A program made the position numbers and the translations under genes. The notes beneath the pieces are model-generated. The model saw only the letters and a list, made by a program, of their open reading frames with translations, did no database searches and was not told the origin of the DNA. Below are positions 54,914 to 63,323 of a DNA stretch of 64,000 nucleotides, in pieces. The stretch is from assembly GCF_004375085.3 (NCBI RefSeq), contig NZ_SNAQ03000013.1:73358-137357 (forward strand), in the 5' to 3' direction. The DNA is from Lewinella sp. W8. Lineage in GTDB: Bacteria > Bacteroidota > Bacteroidia > Chitinophagales > Saprospiraceae. Every line of letters begins with the position of its first letter. The stretch's first letter is position 1.

Positions 54914-56089
54914 CTAGTCTTCCCGACCAATTAGTTCGAGGAACCGCCGCCGGACTCGCCGGGGCCAGGTATTGAGCAGGCCAATGACGTCTTCGGTGAA
55001 AACGTAGCCGATTACCCGCTCATTGGTGGTGTGCACGCTTGCTCCGTAAACGTTGCTGGCAACGATTCGCTCCGTAATGGTCAGCAGGTCCTCTTCTGGC
55101 TTAGCGGTAACGAATTCTGCTTCGGTAAAGGCTCGTAGAGGGACCCGGTCATCGTGCGCTTCCTCCTCCAGCAATCTTCGTTCAACGAAGCCTACCTGAA
55201 CGTTCCAGTTGTCAAATACGGGCAGTACGGGCCACTCCGTACGGGCAAACTGCGCCTTCGCCTTACTCACCCGATCACTGGCGTACAGTCGGGTGGCGAG
55301 TACGCCTTCCTTATCCGCCGGTTCCGGGCGAAGGACGCGCCCGATGCCCAGTTTGGCCAGCCGGCGGCGTTGCCAGCCGCGCCGGTATTCCATGATGGAC
55401 AGGACGACAATGAACCCTCCGCCTGCGGCCAGCAAAAAGTCATTGATGCTGATGCCCGCCAACAGGAGGACGATGCCGATTACGACCCCCAGTCCGGTAA
55501 CGATGACCGTCGCGGGACGATCCCCCAGCGGATTTCGGAGCAGCGCCCGGAGGATGCGCCCTCCGTCCAGGGGGTAGGCCGGCAACAGATTGCCGGCCGC
55601 CAGGACGAGGTTGACCGCTACGGAAAGTCCCAGCAGCTGATCCACCCGGCTCGGTACCAACACCAGGTTGCCGAAGGGATTGAGGTAATACTTTAACAGC
55701 AGGGAGCCCTCCGGCCGGGACAGCAGCAGCGGTAGCGCAATGCCCGCCAGCGCAATGTTGGCCAGTGGCCCGGCGGCATAGATCAGGACTTCGTCAATGG
55801 CCCGACTCGGACTTTCGGGCAGGTAGGCCCCACCACCAAGGGGGAAAAGAATGATTTTCTCCGCCACGACCCCCCGATTACGGGCGGCCAGGGCGTGGCC
55901 GAGTTCGTGAATCAGCACGAACAAAAAGAGCAGTACCGCAATGCTTACCCACCAACTGACCGACGCCCACTGAATACCGTAGCCCGGCCGGTAGGCGAGG
56001 TAGATGATCAGTCCGGGAACGACCAGGAAGGTCCAGTGTAAATCCACGGGAACCCCAAAGATGCGGCCGATACGGTAGGAACGAAACAT
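54914..56089 (-). CDS. M50 (site-2 protease family) membrane metalloprotease with CBS-like domain
   Basis: 391 residues. Zinc motif HELGH at residues 61-65 within a membrane helix; second motif NLLPAYPLDGGR with Asp175. Six or so membrane helices up to about residue 235. The C-terminal 130 residues look like a degenerate CBS pair (WPVLPVFDNWNVQVGFVERR, RVIGYVFTEDVIGLL). The family cleaves substrates inside the membrane, often in signal pathways; the substrate is unknown. It lies 25 bp downstream of the flippase-like gene in the same operon. Confidence 0.92.
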   Translation of the reverse strand: MFRSYRIGRIFGVPVDLHWTFLVVPGLIIYLAYRPGYGIQWASVSWWVSIAVLLFLFVLIHELGHALAARNRGVVAEKIILFPLGGGAYLPESPSRAIDEVLIYAAGPLANIALAGIALPLLLSRPEGSLLLKYYLNPFGNLVLVPSRVDQLLGLSVAVNLVLAAGNLLPAYPLDGGRILRALLRNPLGDRPATVIVTGLGVVIGIVLLLAGISINDFLLAAGGGFIVVLSIMEYRRGWQRRRLAKLGIGRVLRPEPADKEGVLATRLYASDRVSKAKAQFARTEWPVLPVFDNWNVQVGFVERRLLEEEAHDDRVPLRAFTEAEFVTAKPEEDLLTITERIVASNVYGASVHTTNERVIGYVFTEDVIGLLNTWPRRVRRRFLELIGRED

Positions 56090-56114
56090 GGAGAGATAAG
56101 GTGCGGCGGGGGGA

Positions 56115-57206
56115 TTAGTTCAGTACCTCGCCCGGAGCCGCTTCGGTTCCGGGGGGTAGCGGATGGTAGTGCCGGTTGATTCTGGGCAGTACCAGCAGGG
56201 CAATCAGCCCGATCAGCACGTTGCAGCCGATGTTGATGGAAAAGAAGGCAATGTTGGCCCAGCTGAAGCCGTCCTGACCGGGAACGCCGTAAAGCTCCAG
56301 GGCATTCTGGGTCATGAAGTGATAACTGCCCATTCCTCCCGGACTCGGCACTACGATTCCCCAGCCCCCGGCGACGAAAGTAACCAGGGCGGCCACCAGG
56401 CCAAGTCCGGCGGTGGGCTCGAAGGCCAGAAAGACAAAGTAGGTCATCAGGAAGTACATCGCCCAGATGTTGATACTGTGCAGGATGAATAAGGCCGGAC
56501 TTTCCACCTTTCCGATGGTCCGCATACCCTCCACAAAACCATTGATGATGCCGAAGATTTTACCGCCGATTGGGGTCGCGGCAATCCGTTTTCGTTGCCA
56601 CCACACCAGGGCAAGCCCCAGCAGCCCCAGGACGCCTCCGATGATGATCAGGTTTTGTAAACCCCCGATGCGATCGCCCAGGCTGGCGTTCTCCAGCAGC
56701 CAGTTCCAGAGGGTTTCCCGGCCCAGGTAAAGGCCCAGGGCCGTGAGCAATAGCAGGCTGATGACGTCCACCATGCGGCCCACCACCACCGTGCCGATCA
56801 CGCGTTCCAGACTGATGTTTTCGTAGCGGGCCATCGCGGCCGGACGGGCAATTTCTCCCAGTCTGGGAAAGCCGAGATTGGCAAAGTAGCCCAGATTAAT
56901 GGTCAGAAAGGCGTTGATCAGCCGGGGAGTACTGCCGAAGGTCCGCAGCATCATGTTCCAGCGAATGGCCCGACTCAGGTTACTCACGCTGAAGGCCACC
57001 AGTGTCAGCCCCAGCCACCAGAAATTAGCTCCCCGGAAGTCGGCAATGACCTTGTCCACCAGGCTGCACTCGGCTTCGGGAATGCCCCGCAGGGCACAGT
57101 CTTCCAGGTAGGCCGTTTGCTGATAGTAGTACACGAGGTAGAGGATGCCAAAACCAAGTCCGACGAAAAGCAGGAACTTGAGGCCGTTAACCACGGATTG
57201 CTTCAT
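56115..57206 (-). CDS. Flippase-like / lysylphosphatidylglycerol synthetase TM-family protein
   Basis: 363 residues with about eight membrane helices. Motifs of the UPF0104/AglD-like family are seen: LSRAIRWNMMLRTFG, NAFLTINLGYFANLGFPRLG, ERVIGTVVVGRMVDV and VPSPGGMGSYHFMTQNALEL. There is no soluble synthase domain, so it is the membrane part only, and the substrate is unknown. First gene of a two-gene operon with the M50 protease. Confidence 0.88.
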   Translation of the reverse strand: MKQSVVNGLKFLLFVGLGFGILYLVYYYQQTAYLEDCALRGIPEAECSLVDKVIADFRGANFWWLGLTLVAFSVSNLSRAIRWNMMLRTFGSTPRLINAFLTINLGYFANLGFPRLGEIARPAAMARYENISLERVIGTVVVGRMVDVISLLLLTALGLYLGRETLWNWLLENASLGDRIGGLQNLIIIGGVLGLLGLALVWWQRKRIAATPIGGKIFGIINGFVEGMRTIGKVESPALFILHSINIWAMYFLMTYFVFLAFEPTAGLGLVAALVTFVAGGWGIVVPSPGGMGSYHFMTQNALELYGVPGQDGFSWANIAFFSINIGCNVLIGLIALLVLPRINRHYHPLPPGTEAAPGEVLN

Positions 57207-57210
57207 GGGG

Positions 57211-57218
57211 CAAAGGTA
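57211..57218 (-). promoter_or_regulatory. Promoter box of the flippase-M50 operon
   Basis: TACCTTTG on the minus strand, ending four bases before the ATG at 57206; the same near-leaderless layout as guaB and mnmE. Confidence 0.5.
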
Positions 57219-57440
57219 GATAAGGTTTAAGGATCGATGGATGAATGAAGGAAGGATTGAAGGGGAGGCGGCCCCGAGTTTTGCTTCGCAGCTACCTTCG
57301 GTGGTCGCAAGGCTCGTCGGGATCGTTAATTTCTAAGGAATTGCAACGATGTATGTAGCGAAGCGGAATACTCGGCGCTGACGGTTTCGGTAAGCCTGAC
57401 GGAAAGTATTACGGTGGAGGCCTTATGGGGTGCATCACTT

Positions 57441-57460
57441 GGGCAACGGCGTGCAGGTGC
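57441..57460 (-). repeat. Intergenic GCACCTGC...GCCC element, copy 6
   Basis: The minus strand reads GCACCTGCACGCCGTTGCCC, identical over 20 nt to copy 1 at 12588-12607, 45 kb away. Confidence 0.65.
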
Positions 57461-57549
57461 CAGGCCAATGGGAAATGCAAAAAAGAACCACCCGTAAACG
57501 GTCCGCCTTGGCTACGGCGTTAAGCAATAGACGTCAAAAACCACCCATT

Positions 57550-58104
57550 ATGTTGCCTCGCTCCGCGCTCTTTTTTCTCTTGTTGTTAGGATGCCTGCCC
57601 CTTCGTGCTCAAACCATCAAAGCCCCGCGGGGCTATTCCCCGCAAATTGGCACCACGGTGGCCATGCTCGAAGACCTCAAGCGTCGGGTGACGAACAGCG
57701 TTGCGAACCTGAATCAGGAAGAAGTGGATTTTCTACTGGACGAGGAAGCAAACCGCATCGGTGCCCTGATCCTCCACCTGGCCGCCACCGAGCGCTACTA
57801 CCAGGTATATACTTTCGAAAACCGGGGGTTCAACGCGGAGGAAGGCAAGCGGTGGAACGTAGCGATGAACCTGGGCGATCGCGCGCGGACCACGCTGAAG
57901 GGAAAACCCATCACTTACTACCTCAACGTTTGGGACGAAGTCCGCAAAGAAACCCTTCGCCTGCTGAAAACGCGTGATGACGAATGGTTTGCCGCTAAGG
58001 TCCGCGGGAGTAACATGAATAACCACTGGGCCTGGTACCACGTCATGGAACACCAGGCCAACCACATGGGACAAATTCGGCTACTGACCAAGCGGATGCC
58101 CTAG
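57550..58104 (+). CDS. Exported DinB-family protein
   Basis: 184 residues from ATG 57550. The N-terminus MLPRSALFFLLLLGCLPLRA is a signal peptide, possibly a lipoprotein signal with Cys15. The four-helix DinB-type metal site is visible: H76 in ILHLAATERYY, then H164, H168 and H172 in HVMEHQANHMGQIRLL. Members are metal-dependent thiol S-transferases or of unknown function and mostly cytoplasmic, so export is unusual. An upstream in-frame extension runs through a repeat element and is rejected. Confidence 0.82.
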   Translation: MLPRSALFFLLLLGCLPLRAQTIKAPRGYSPQIGTTVAMLEDLKRRVTNSVANLNQEEVDFLLDEEANRIGALILHLAATERYYQVYTFENRGFNAEEGKRWNVAMNLGDRARTTLKGKPITYYLNVWDEVRKETLRLLKTRDDEWFAAKVRGSNMNNHWAWYHVMEHQANHMGQIRLLTKRMP

Positions 58105-58576
58105 TTTGCCAGGTCGTCACACGCATTTTACGCGGCGCAGCCGCGACGGCTCGTCCGACGTAGGCTGTTCATTTTGTAAAAATTAAGAGGCTCCTTAGAA
58201 CCGAGACCTCGGAGCAGCAACCGGCCCAACGGCCCCGCGAAGACAGCTCCGAGGACCGGCATTACTACTTTCCGTAGAGCGCTCCTCGGAGCTGTCGAGT
58301 GTAACGAGCTGCTCCGAGGTGTCGCGAAAGTTCATACTGAACAGCCTACGTCCGACGACTTTCGGGCATATCGTTAAAAGAAATAAGGGTTTGGCTCGCC
58401 GATACCCTCCGAGCGGTGACGATAATATGCTGACCAACTCAATCGCTTTCGGCACCGGGCAACGGTACGGAAAGCCGCAACCTCCGTCCGTCGACCTCCG
58501 CCCCGGGAAATCGAGTTTTCTTCTTGTTTTGTCGAGGGAGGCAGCGGTGAATCGCCGGGCTGATTATATTGGGAGC
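58105..58576. other. Intergenic region with nested inverted repeats
   Basis: 472 bp without a supported gene. The first part (58157-58352) is a nested inverted-repeat element; the rest is plain sequence leading to the helicase ATG, with TATATTGG (58565-58572) as a weak promoter box. Confidence 0.6.
58157..58352. repeat. Nested inverted-repeat element
   Basis: Three pairs of perfect arms lie inside each other: 58157-58171 with 58338-58352 (GACGTAGGCTGTTCA), 58206-58218 with 58308-58320 (ACCTCGGAGCAGC), and 58243-58255 with 58283-58295 (ACAGCTCCGAGGA). The CTCGGAGC core occurs four times in alternating orientation. It could fold as one long bulged hairpin. It resembles a MITE or REP-type element; no transposase is present. 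Confidence 0.8.
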
Positions 58577-61435
58577 ATGAAAATGAACACCCTAAAATTT
58601 CGTTATCCCTGGCGCGACTACCAGGCGCGCGTGCTGGACCATCTTCCCCTCTACCGGGAAGACGGCCGTATCCACGTGGTGGCGCCGCCCGGAGCGGGAA
58701 AAACGGTGCTCGGACTGGAAATCGTTCGCAGGATCGATAAGCCCGCCCTCATTCTGGCCCCCAGCCTCACCATCCGCGCCCAGTGGGCGCAGCGCTTCTG
58801 TGATGACTTCGGGGCCGAACCCTACCTCATTTCCCACGACCTGGAGCAACCCGGGGATTTGACCATCGTAACCTACCAGGCCGTATTCGAGTACGTCAAG
58901 CGAAACGGCGTTAAGGACCTGGACTGGGTAGAACTACTGGTCGTGGATGAATGCCATCACCTGCGCAATGAATGGTGGAAAGTTCTCGACGCCCTGACCC
59001 AGGAACACTCTCCGGAGCTGGTGGCCCTCACGGCTACGCCGCCCTACGACGTCAGCGGCATCGAGTGGCGTCGTTACCACAGCTTTTGCGGCGAGATTGA
59101 CGAGGAGATCAGCATTCCGGAACTGGTCGCCAGCGGCGACCTCTGTCCCCACCAGGATTACCTCTATCCCGTCCTGCCCCCCGCCGGGGAGGCGGCGGTG
59201 ATGCAAGACTGGCAGGACCGCCAGCGGGAATTGCTGGAGGCCATGCACGAGCGATCCGCTCTAGCGCTCTTCGTGCGGGAGCACCCCTGGTTGTCGGAGC
59301 CGGAGCAGCACTACACGGATATCTTCGAGCGGCCGGAATACTTCACGGCACTGCTGAGTGTGTTGCGGGCGCAGGGCAGCGAGCCGCCCGTGGCGGCGCT
59401 GGGTGTCCTGCACGGCGAGGCCACCCTGGCACCGCCCCTGGATACCTACTGGGCGACGGTCTTTCTGCAGCGTGCGCTCCGGGAAGACCCCTACTTCGCC
59501 ACGGAAGAAGGCAAAAGTATGCTGCGCCCCTTCCGGCGCATCATTACCACCATGGGCGCCTGGCACCAGGGAAAGCTCTACCTGGACAGCCCCCTGCCAC
59601 CCCAGAAGAAATCCGTGGCGGAACTGGCCAGCCCCCGGGCGAAGCTTCAGGCACTGGTAGACATCGCCCGCTTCGAAAGTGAAGACATGGGCGCGGACTT
59701 ACGGATGGTGATGCTGACCGATCATATCTACCCGGAACTGTTGCCCACCACGGAACATGACCGAACGGAGCTCACCAAAATGGGTACGGTACCCGTCTTC
59801 GAGGCGCTCCGCCGGGAAAGCAAGAACACCCTTTTTGAGGACGAGCTCTGCCTGCTGACGGGTAGCCTGGTCATCATTCCGAAGTCGGCCAAAAATCGCC
59901 TGCTGGAGTTGGCCAACGACGAGTTGCCCGACGATAAGGTGCTCCGCACCGAGCCCCTCTTTCCGGGCTCCAACTACCTCAAGGTCAATACCGGCGGTAT
60001 TGCGAACAAGTACTCCGTCAGCTGGATCACCCAGCTGTTTACCGAAGGGGAGTTCCGCATCATCATTGGCACCAAGAGCCTCCTGGGGGAGGGTTGGGAT
60101 GCGCCGGTGATCAACAGCCTCGTGCTGGCCAATACGGTGGGTAGTTTCGTACTCAGCAACCAGATGCGCGGGAGGGCCATTCGTACGGTTCGTGACCAGC
60201 CCAACAAGACGGCCAATATCTGGCACCCGGTGGTGGTCCACCCCGGTGTCCGCCAGGGCGGCCCCGACGTCCAGCGGCTCCGCAGACGGTTTCGGGCCTT
60301 CGCCGGTCCTCGCCTGGACGACAAGCCCGTGATCCAGAACGGACTGGATCGTTTTGGCGTCGACTGGAACGAGAGCACACCCCAGAAAATGGAGTTGGTG
60401 CGCGACCGCGCCAAGGGCGCGGCCACCCGCCGTGAGCAACTCGTAGCGGCCTGGAACCGGGCCCTGGCCACGGGATCCCAGCTCGTGGAGGCCATCAAGC
60501 CACCCACCGTGCGGCACTACGAGCGGAAAGATCCGCTGACGCTCCACTACAAGGAGAGCATCGACCGCTACTTTGAGCAGGATTATCGCCTGGCCCTCCT
60601 GGAAATCAAGCGGGCCACCCTGCTGGCCTTTGCGGCGGCGGCGATTACGACCCTGCTGCCCTTTAACCAGTTGGCGACCATCGTCGGGCTGGTGCTGGCG
60701 CTGGGGTGCCTGATTCCGGTGCTCCTGCGATTTCGGACCATGCACCAGCGGGCCCTCGCCCTGCAACTGGCCGAACGCCACGAAGCGATTTACGCCCGGG
60801 AGTTGAAGCTGCCCCCTTACCTGTACTATCCGATCGGATTGTCCATCCTGCCCGCGATTTTCAATCCCATGTCCTTTGCGGTTTTCTGGGTGGTCGCCCT
60901 GGGCTGGCTGGCGGGCTATCTGCTGCTCAATCCCGGAAGATCCATGGCCGAAGCCACGCGGCGGTTTGAACTACTGGCCGATACCCGGTCGCGCCTGGAA
61001 ACCTACGGCCGGGCCCTGGCGGCGAGCCTGCGGAAGGCCGGACTCTTCCACTCCGCAACCGAAGACCAACTTCGGCTGGAGGAGGACGGGGAGGAAATGT
61101 TCCTCTACCTGAGCGACGCCGAGCACCACGATACCCAGCTATTCGCCGGCGCGCTGGCCGAGCTGATGTCTCCCGTAGACAATCCGCGCTACCTGCTGCG
61201 GCTGGATTTGCCCGACGACTGGACCAAGGGAGAATACTTCCTCTCCGTCCCGTCCGCCCTGGGCAATAAACAGGGCGCGGCCGATCTGGCGGAGCGGCTC
61301 GGGGAGGTCGTGGAACATGACTTCGACACCATTTACACCCGCGAACCCACCGGGCGACTGCACCTGCTCACCGCCCGCCTCCAGGCCAGCGGTAAAACCG
61401 AAGAAGTCGCCGAACGCGATATGCTGTGGCGATAA
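58577..61435 (+). CDS. Superfamily 2 helicase with membrane segments
   Basis: 952 residues from ATG 58577 (a second ATG at 58583). ResIII-type helicase core: Q-like WRDYQARVL, Walker A APPGAGKT (K42), Walker B DECH (124-127), motif III TAT (152-154), and in the second RecA domain GEGWDAP (about 504-510) and QMRGRAIR (about 529-536). Residues about 678-718 and 748-784 form two hydrophobic hairpins, predicted as four membrane helices. The last 150 residues are soluble and not recognised. All ATPase motifs are intact. A helicase fixed in the membrane is unusual. It starts an operon with DUF3592-like genes (19-bp gap). The nucleic acid substrate is unknown. Confidence 0.88.
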   Translation: MKMNTLKFRYPWRDYQARVLDHLPLYREDGRIHVVAPPGAGKTVLGLEIVRRIDKPALILAPSLTIRAQWAQRFCDDFGAEPYLISHDLEQPGDLTIVTYQAVFEYVKRNGVKDLDWVELLVVDECHHLRNEWWKVLDALTQEHSPELVALTATPPYDVSGIEWRRYHSFCGEIDEEISIPELVASGDLCPHQDYLYPVLPPAGEAAVMQDWQDRQRELLEAMHERSALALFVREHPWLSEPEQHYTDIFERPEYFTALLSVLRAQGSEPPVAALGVLHGEATLAPPLDTYWATVFLQRALREDPYFATEEGKSMLRPFRRIITTMGAWHQGKLYLDSPLPPQKKSVAELASPRAKLQALVDIARFESEDMGADLRMVMLTDHIYPELLPTTEHDRTELTKMGTVPVFEALRRESKNTLFEDELCLLTGSLVIIPKSAKNRLLELANDELPDDKVLRTEPLFPGSNYLKVNTGGIANKYSVSWITQLFTEGEFRIIIGTKSLLGEGWDAPVINSLVLANTVGSFVLSNQMRGRAIRTVRDQPNKTANIWHPVVVHPGVRQGGPDVQRLRRRFRAFAGPRLDDKPVIQNGLDRFGVDWNESTPQKMELVRDRAKGAATRREQLVAAWNRALATGSQLVEAIKPPTVRHYERKDPLTLHYKESIDRYFEQDYRLALLEIKRATLLAFAAAAITTLLPFNQLATIVGLVLALGCLIPVLLRFRTMHQRALALQLAERHEAIYARELKLPPYLYYPIGLSILPAIFNPMSFAVFWVVALGWLAGYLLLNPGRSMAEATRRFELLADTRSRLETYGRALAASLRKAGLFHSATEDQLRLEEDGEEMFLYLSDAEHHDTQLFAGALAELMSPVDNPRYLLRLDLPDDWTKGEYFLSVPSALGNKQGAADLAERLGEVVEHDFDTIYTREPTGRLHLLTARLQASGKTEEVAERDMLWR

Positions 61436-61454
61436 TTATTAAAACCTGAAGATC

Positions 61455-62177
61455 ATGACGTTGTTTTTGGTCTTATTGTTACCCGGGCTGGTGGCCCTGG
61501 TCCTGCTGCGGAACCAGTTCCGTCGGGAGGCACAACGGCAGCGGGCGATCCGCTGGCCAAAGGCTGCTGCTGTGTTTCAGCAGCGGTTTGATCGCCTCCC
61601 TTCCGCCGAAGGAGCTACCCAGGGAGAGGCCATGCAGTATCGTCCCCGTTTCCCGGAGCCCTACGTTTTTTACGTTAAGGGGAGCAGCTACCGTGGAAGG
61701 GCAATTATGCCTGCTCCGCCGTCAGCGCTGGAGCCCGAGTATGAGCGGGAACTCATGGAGGAATTGGCCGAGCATCGCGTATTTTACGTTCGGTTCAATA
61801 CGGAAGACCCCTCAGAGAATTATCTGACGGCCGGATTTGCCGGACTTACCTGGCCCCGGGTAATCCTGTACGCCTATCTGGTGGTTGGTTTTCCGCTGCT
61901 GTTTTGGCGGGTATTCCGGTGGACTCAAGACGTCTACGGTTTCGGTCAAACTAGCAAGGCCATCCTGGTGGCATTTTTTGGCTTCGCCTTTCTGCTGGTG
62001 GTCTTATTGTACCAACTGTGGTATCCTCGCCATTCCATGCGGGGGATAGTGGAAGGCGTGTATCCGGAAGAGCCGTTGGTCCTGAAGGATGAAGAAAGTG
62101 TTGGAACGCCTGAGAGTCGAATAACTGACGAACCGATGCCCCGACGGATACCAATGATCGAAAAGCAATTTGCCTGA
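61455..62177 (+). CDS. DUF3592-like membrane protein
   Basis: 240 residues. An N-terminal helix (LFLVLLLPGLVALVLL) is followed by a strand-rich domain ending in the family-like motif YVRFNTEDPSENYL (about 115-128), then two further membrane helices and a charged tail. Related in layout and motif to the next three proteins (YNPADPQENFL, YVNPENPAEASVL, YVDPDEQDSVFL). Function unknown. It sits 19 bp after the helicase gene and 14 bp before the next gene. Confidence 0.75.
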   Translation: MTLFLVLLLPGLVALVLLRNQFRREAQRQRAIRWPKAAAVFQQRFDRLPSAEGATQGEAMQYRPRFPEPYVFYVKGSSYRGRAIMPAPPSALEPEYERELMEELAEHRVFYVRFNTEDPSENYLTAGFAGLTWPRVILYAYLVVGFPLLFWRVFRWTQDVYGFGQTSKAILVAFFGFAFLLVVLLYQLWYPRHSMRGIVEGVYPEEPLVLKDEESVGTPESRITDEPMPRRIPMIEKQFA

Positions 62178-62191
62178 GCCAATAAAAAAAT

Positions 62192-62713
62192 ATGCTGATA
62201 TTCTGGTCCATACTGCTGGTGGCCATTTTCGGATGGAGATTCTGGCTGCGCTTCGAGAAGGAGCGCCGGCGTCAGCTGATGATCACCTGGCCAACCCGGA
62301 AAATCCACTTCCCGGAAGATGACCCCGACTTTCGTCTCCGGGAAACCCAAAACAAATTGATCCGGTGGAACTACCTACACGACCAGTACACCTTCTTCAC
62401 CCAGGGAGAGAAGTACGTGGGCAATAAGTTAGTGCCGGAAGAATTTCAGATGGGCGTCCGTGAGGCCGAAGAAGTGGAGACTAACCTGAGGCTAGCGCTG
62501 GAGTCCGGAAAGCTACGGTCCCACTACAACCCCGCCGATCCGCAGGAAAATTTCCTGGCCATCGGACATACACATCTGGGGTGGGGAAAGCTGCTCGTCT
62601 ACCTGGTCCTGGGAGTTTTTATGCCTGTTTTGCTGTTTTATTCCTACCTGGCCGTCTCCTCGGATCCCGAGGTCTGGTGGCAGACGGTCACCTTCATAAA
62701 CCCGGCATCATGA
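62192..62713 (+). CDS. DUF3592-like membrane protein
   Basis: 173 residues. N-terminal helix (MLIFWSILLVAIFGWRFWL), strand-rich middle with YTFFTQGEKYVGNKL and SHYNPADPQENFLAIG, and one C-terminal membrane helix (LLVYLVLGVFMPVLLFYSYL). Its stop overlaps the start of the next gene (ATGA). Paralogue of its neighbours; function unknown. Confidence 0.75.
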   Translation: MLIFWSILLVAIFGWRFWLRFEKERRRQLMITWPTRKIHFPEDDPDFRLRETQNKLIRWNYLHDQYTFFTQGEKYVGNKLVPEEFQMGVREAEEVETNLRLALESGKLRSHYNPADPQENFLAIGHTHLGWGKLLVYLVLGVFMPVLLFYSYLAVSSDPEVWWQTVTFINPAS

Positions 62714-63216
62714 CGAACGAACAGCTGGTTTCTTTCCCGATCAAACTGATCCAGACGCTAGTCGTCGGGGCCATCCTGGTGGTGGGGGTAAGCGGTCTGT
62801 GGAGGGCCTGGCAGGAAGAATTACGGGCCAAACAACTCTATACTTTCGTACCCGTGACGGCCGATTCCTTTTCGGTGGAGACCACGCCCTCCGGAGTGTT
62901 TTTTGACCTGGAGTACACCTACGTTTTCGCAGGGCAAACCTATACGGGAACCAGCTTGAGCCCCTTTCCGGCCGCCAACGATGCGGCCCGGCAGGATGCC
63001 GGTTTCCGGGAGTGGATCACCCGCAGTGACACCGTTGACCTGGTGGTGTACGTCAATCCCGAAAATCCCGCCGAGGCCAGCGTCCTCCGGGGTTGGGTGG
63101 GGACGGAACGACGAAAAAGAATGGCTACGGGGGGCATCATGGTCTCCCTGTCGCTCATGGCGCTCTACATGATCCTGCGGCCCGTAAAGCGGGTGGCCCA
63201 ACTCTTCCGGACATGA
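62710..63216 (+). CDS. DUF3592-like membrane protein
   Basis: 168 residues from the ATG that overlaps the previous stop. Helix LIQTLVVGAILVVGVSGLW, a strand-rich extracytoplasmic domain (YTYVFAGQTYTGTSLSPF ... VVYVNPENPAEASVL), and a C-terminal helix (GGIMVSLSLMALYMIL). The closest of the four to the DUF3592 pattern of short two-helix membrane proteins. Confidence 0.78.
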   Translation: MTNEQLVSFPIKLIQTLVVGAILVVGVSGLWRAWQEELRAKQLYTFVPVTADSFSVETTPSGVFFDLEYTYVFAGQTYTGTSLSPFPAANDAARQDAGFREWITRSDTVDLVVYVNPENPAEASVLRGWVGTERRKRMATGGIMVSLSLMALYMILRPVKRVAQLFRT

Positions 63217-63323
63217 TGATGCACCACTTCAGATTGTCCCTCCCGTACGGAGATGCTACCGCCAACCAGTTCTTCTTCACCGTAGCGCATGCCTACCCAA
63301 CTCCCAATTCCCCCACCCGATGA
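63213..63323 (+). CDS. Possible 36-codon bridging ORF
   Basis: ATG 63213 overlaps the stop of the upstream gene (ATGA) and its TGA (63321-63323) overlaps the ATG of the next gene (ATGA). The 36-residue product (MMMHHFRLSLPYGDATANQF...) has no recognised feature. The double 4-base overlap suits translational coupling through the spacer, but a chance frame of this length is common. Confidence 0.3.
   Translation: MMMHHFRLSLPYGDATANQFFFTVAHAYPTPNSPTR

Larger units (their letters stand above)
57207..57549. other. Divergent intergenic region with repeats
   Basis: 343 bp. Contains the flippase operon promoter box and GGATGAATGAAGGAAGGATT (57239-57258), which resembles the reverse complement of sequence near 37930-37950. 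It also holds the sixth GCACCTGC element (57441-57460, minus). No gene is supported. Confidence 0.5.

Noticed and set aside
58195-58455. Minus-strand 86-codon frame across the nested inverted repeats
   Set aside because: The peptide is just the translation of the repeat arms.
58319-58576. Upstream extension of the helicase by 86 residues
   Set aside because: It would start inside the inverted-repeat element and has no conserved sequence; ATG 58577 sits directly before the helicase fold.
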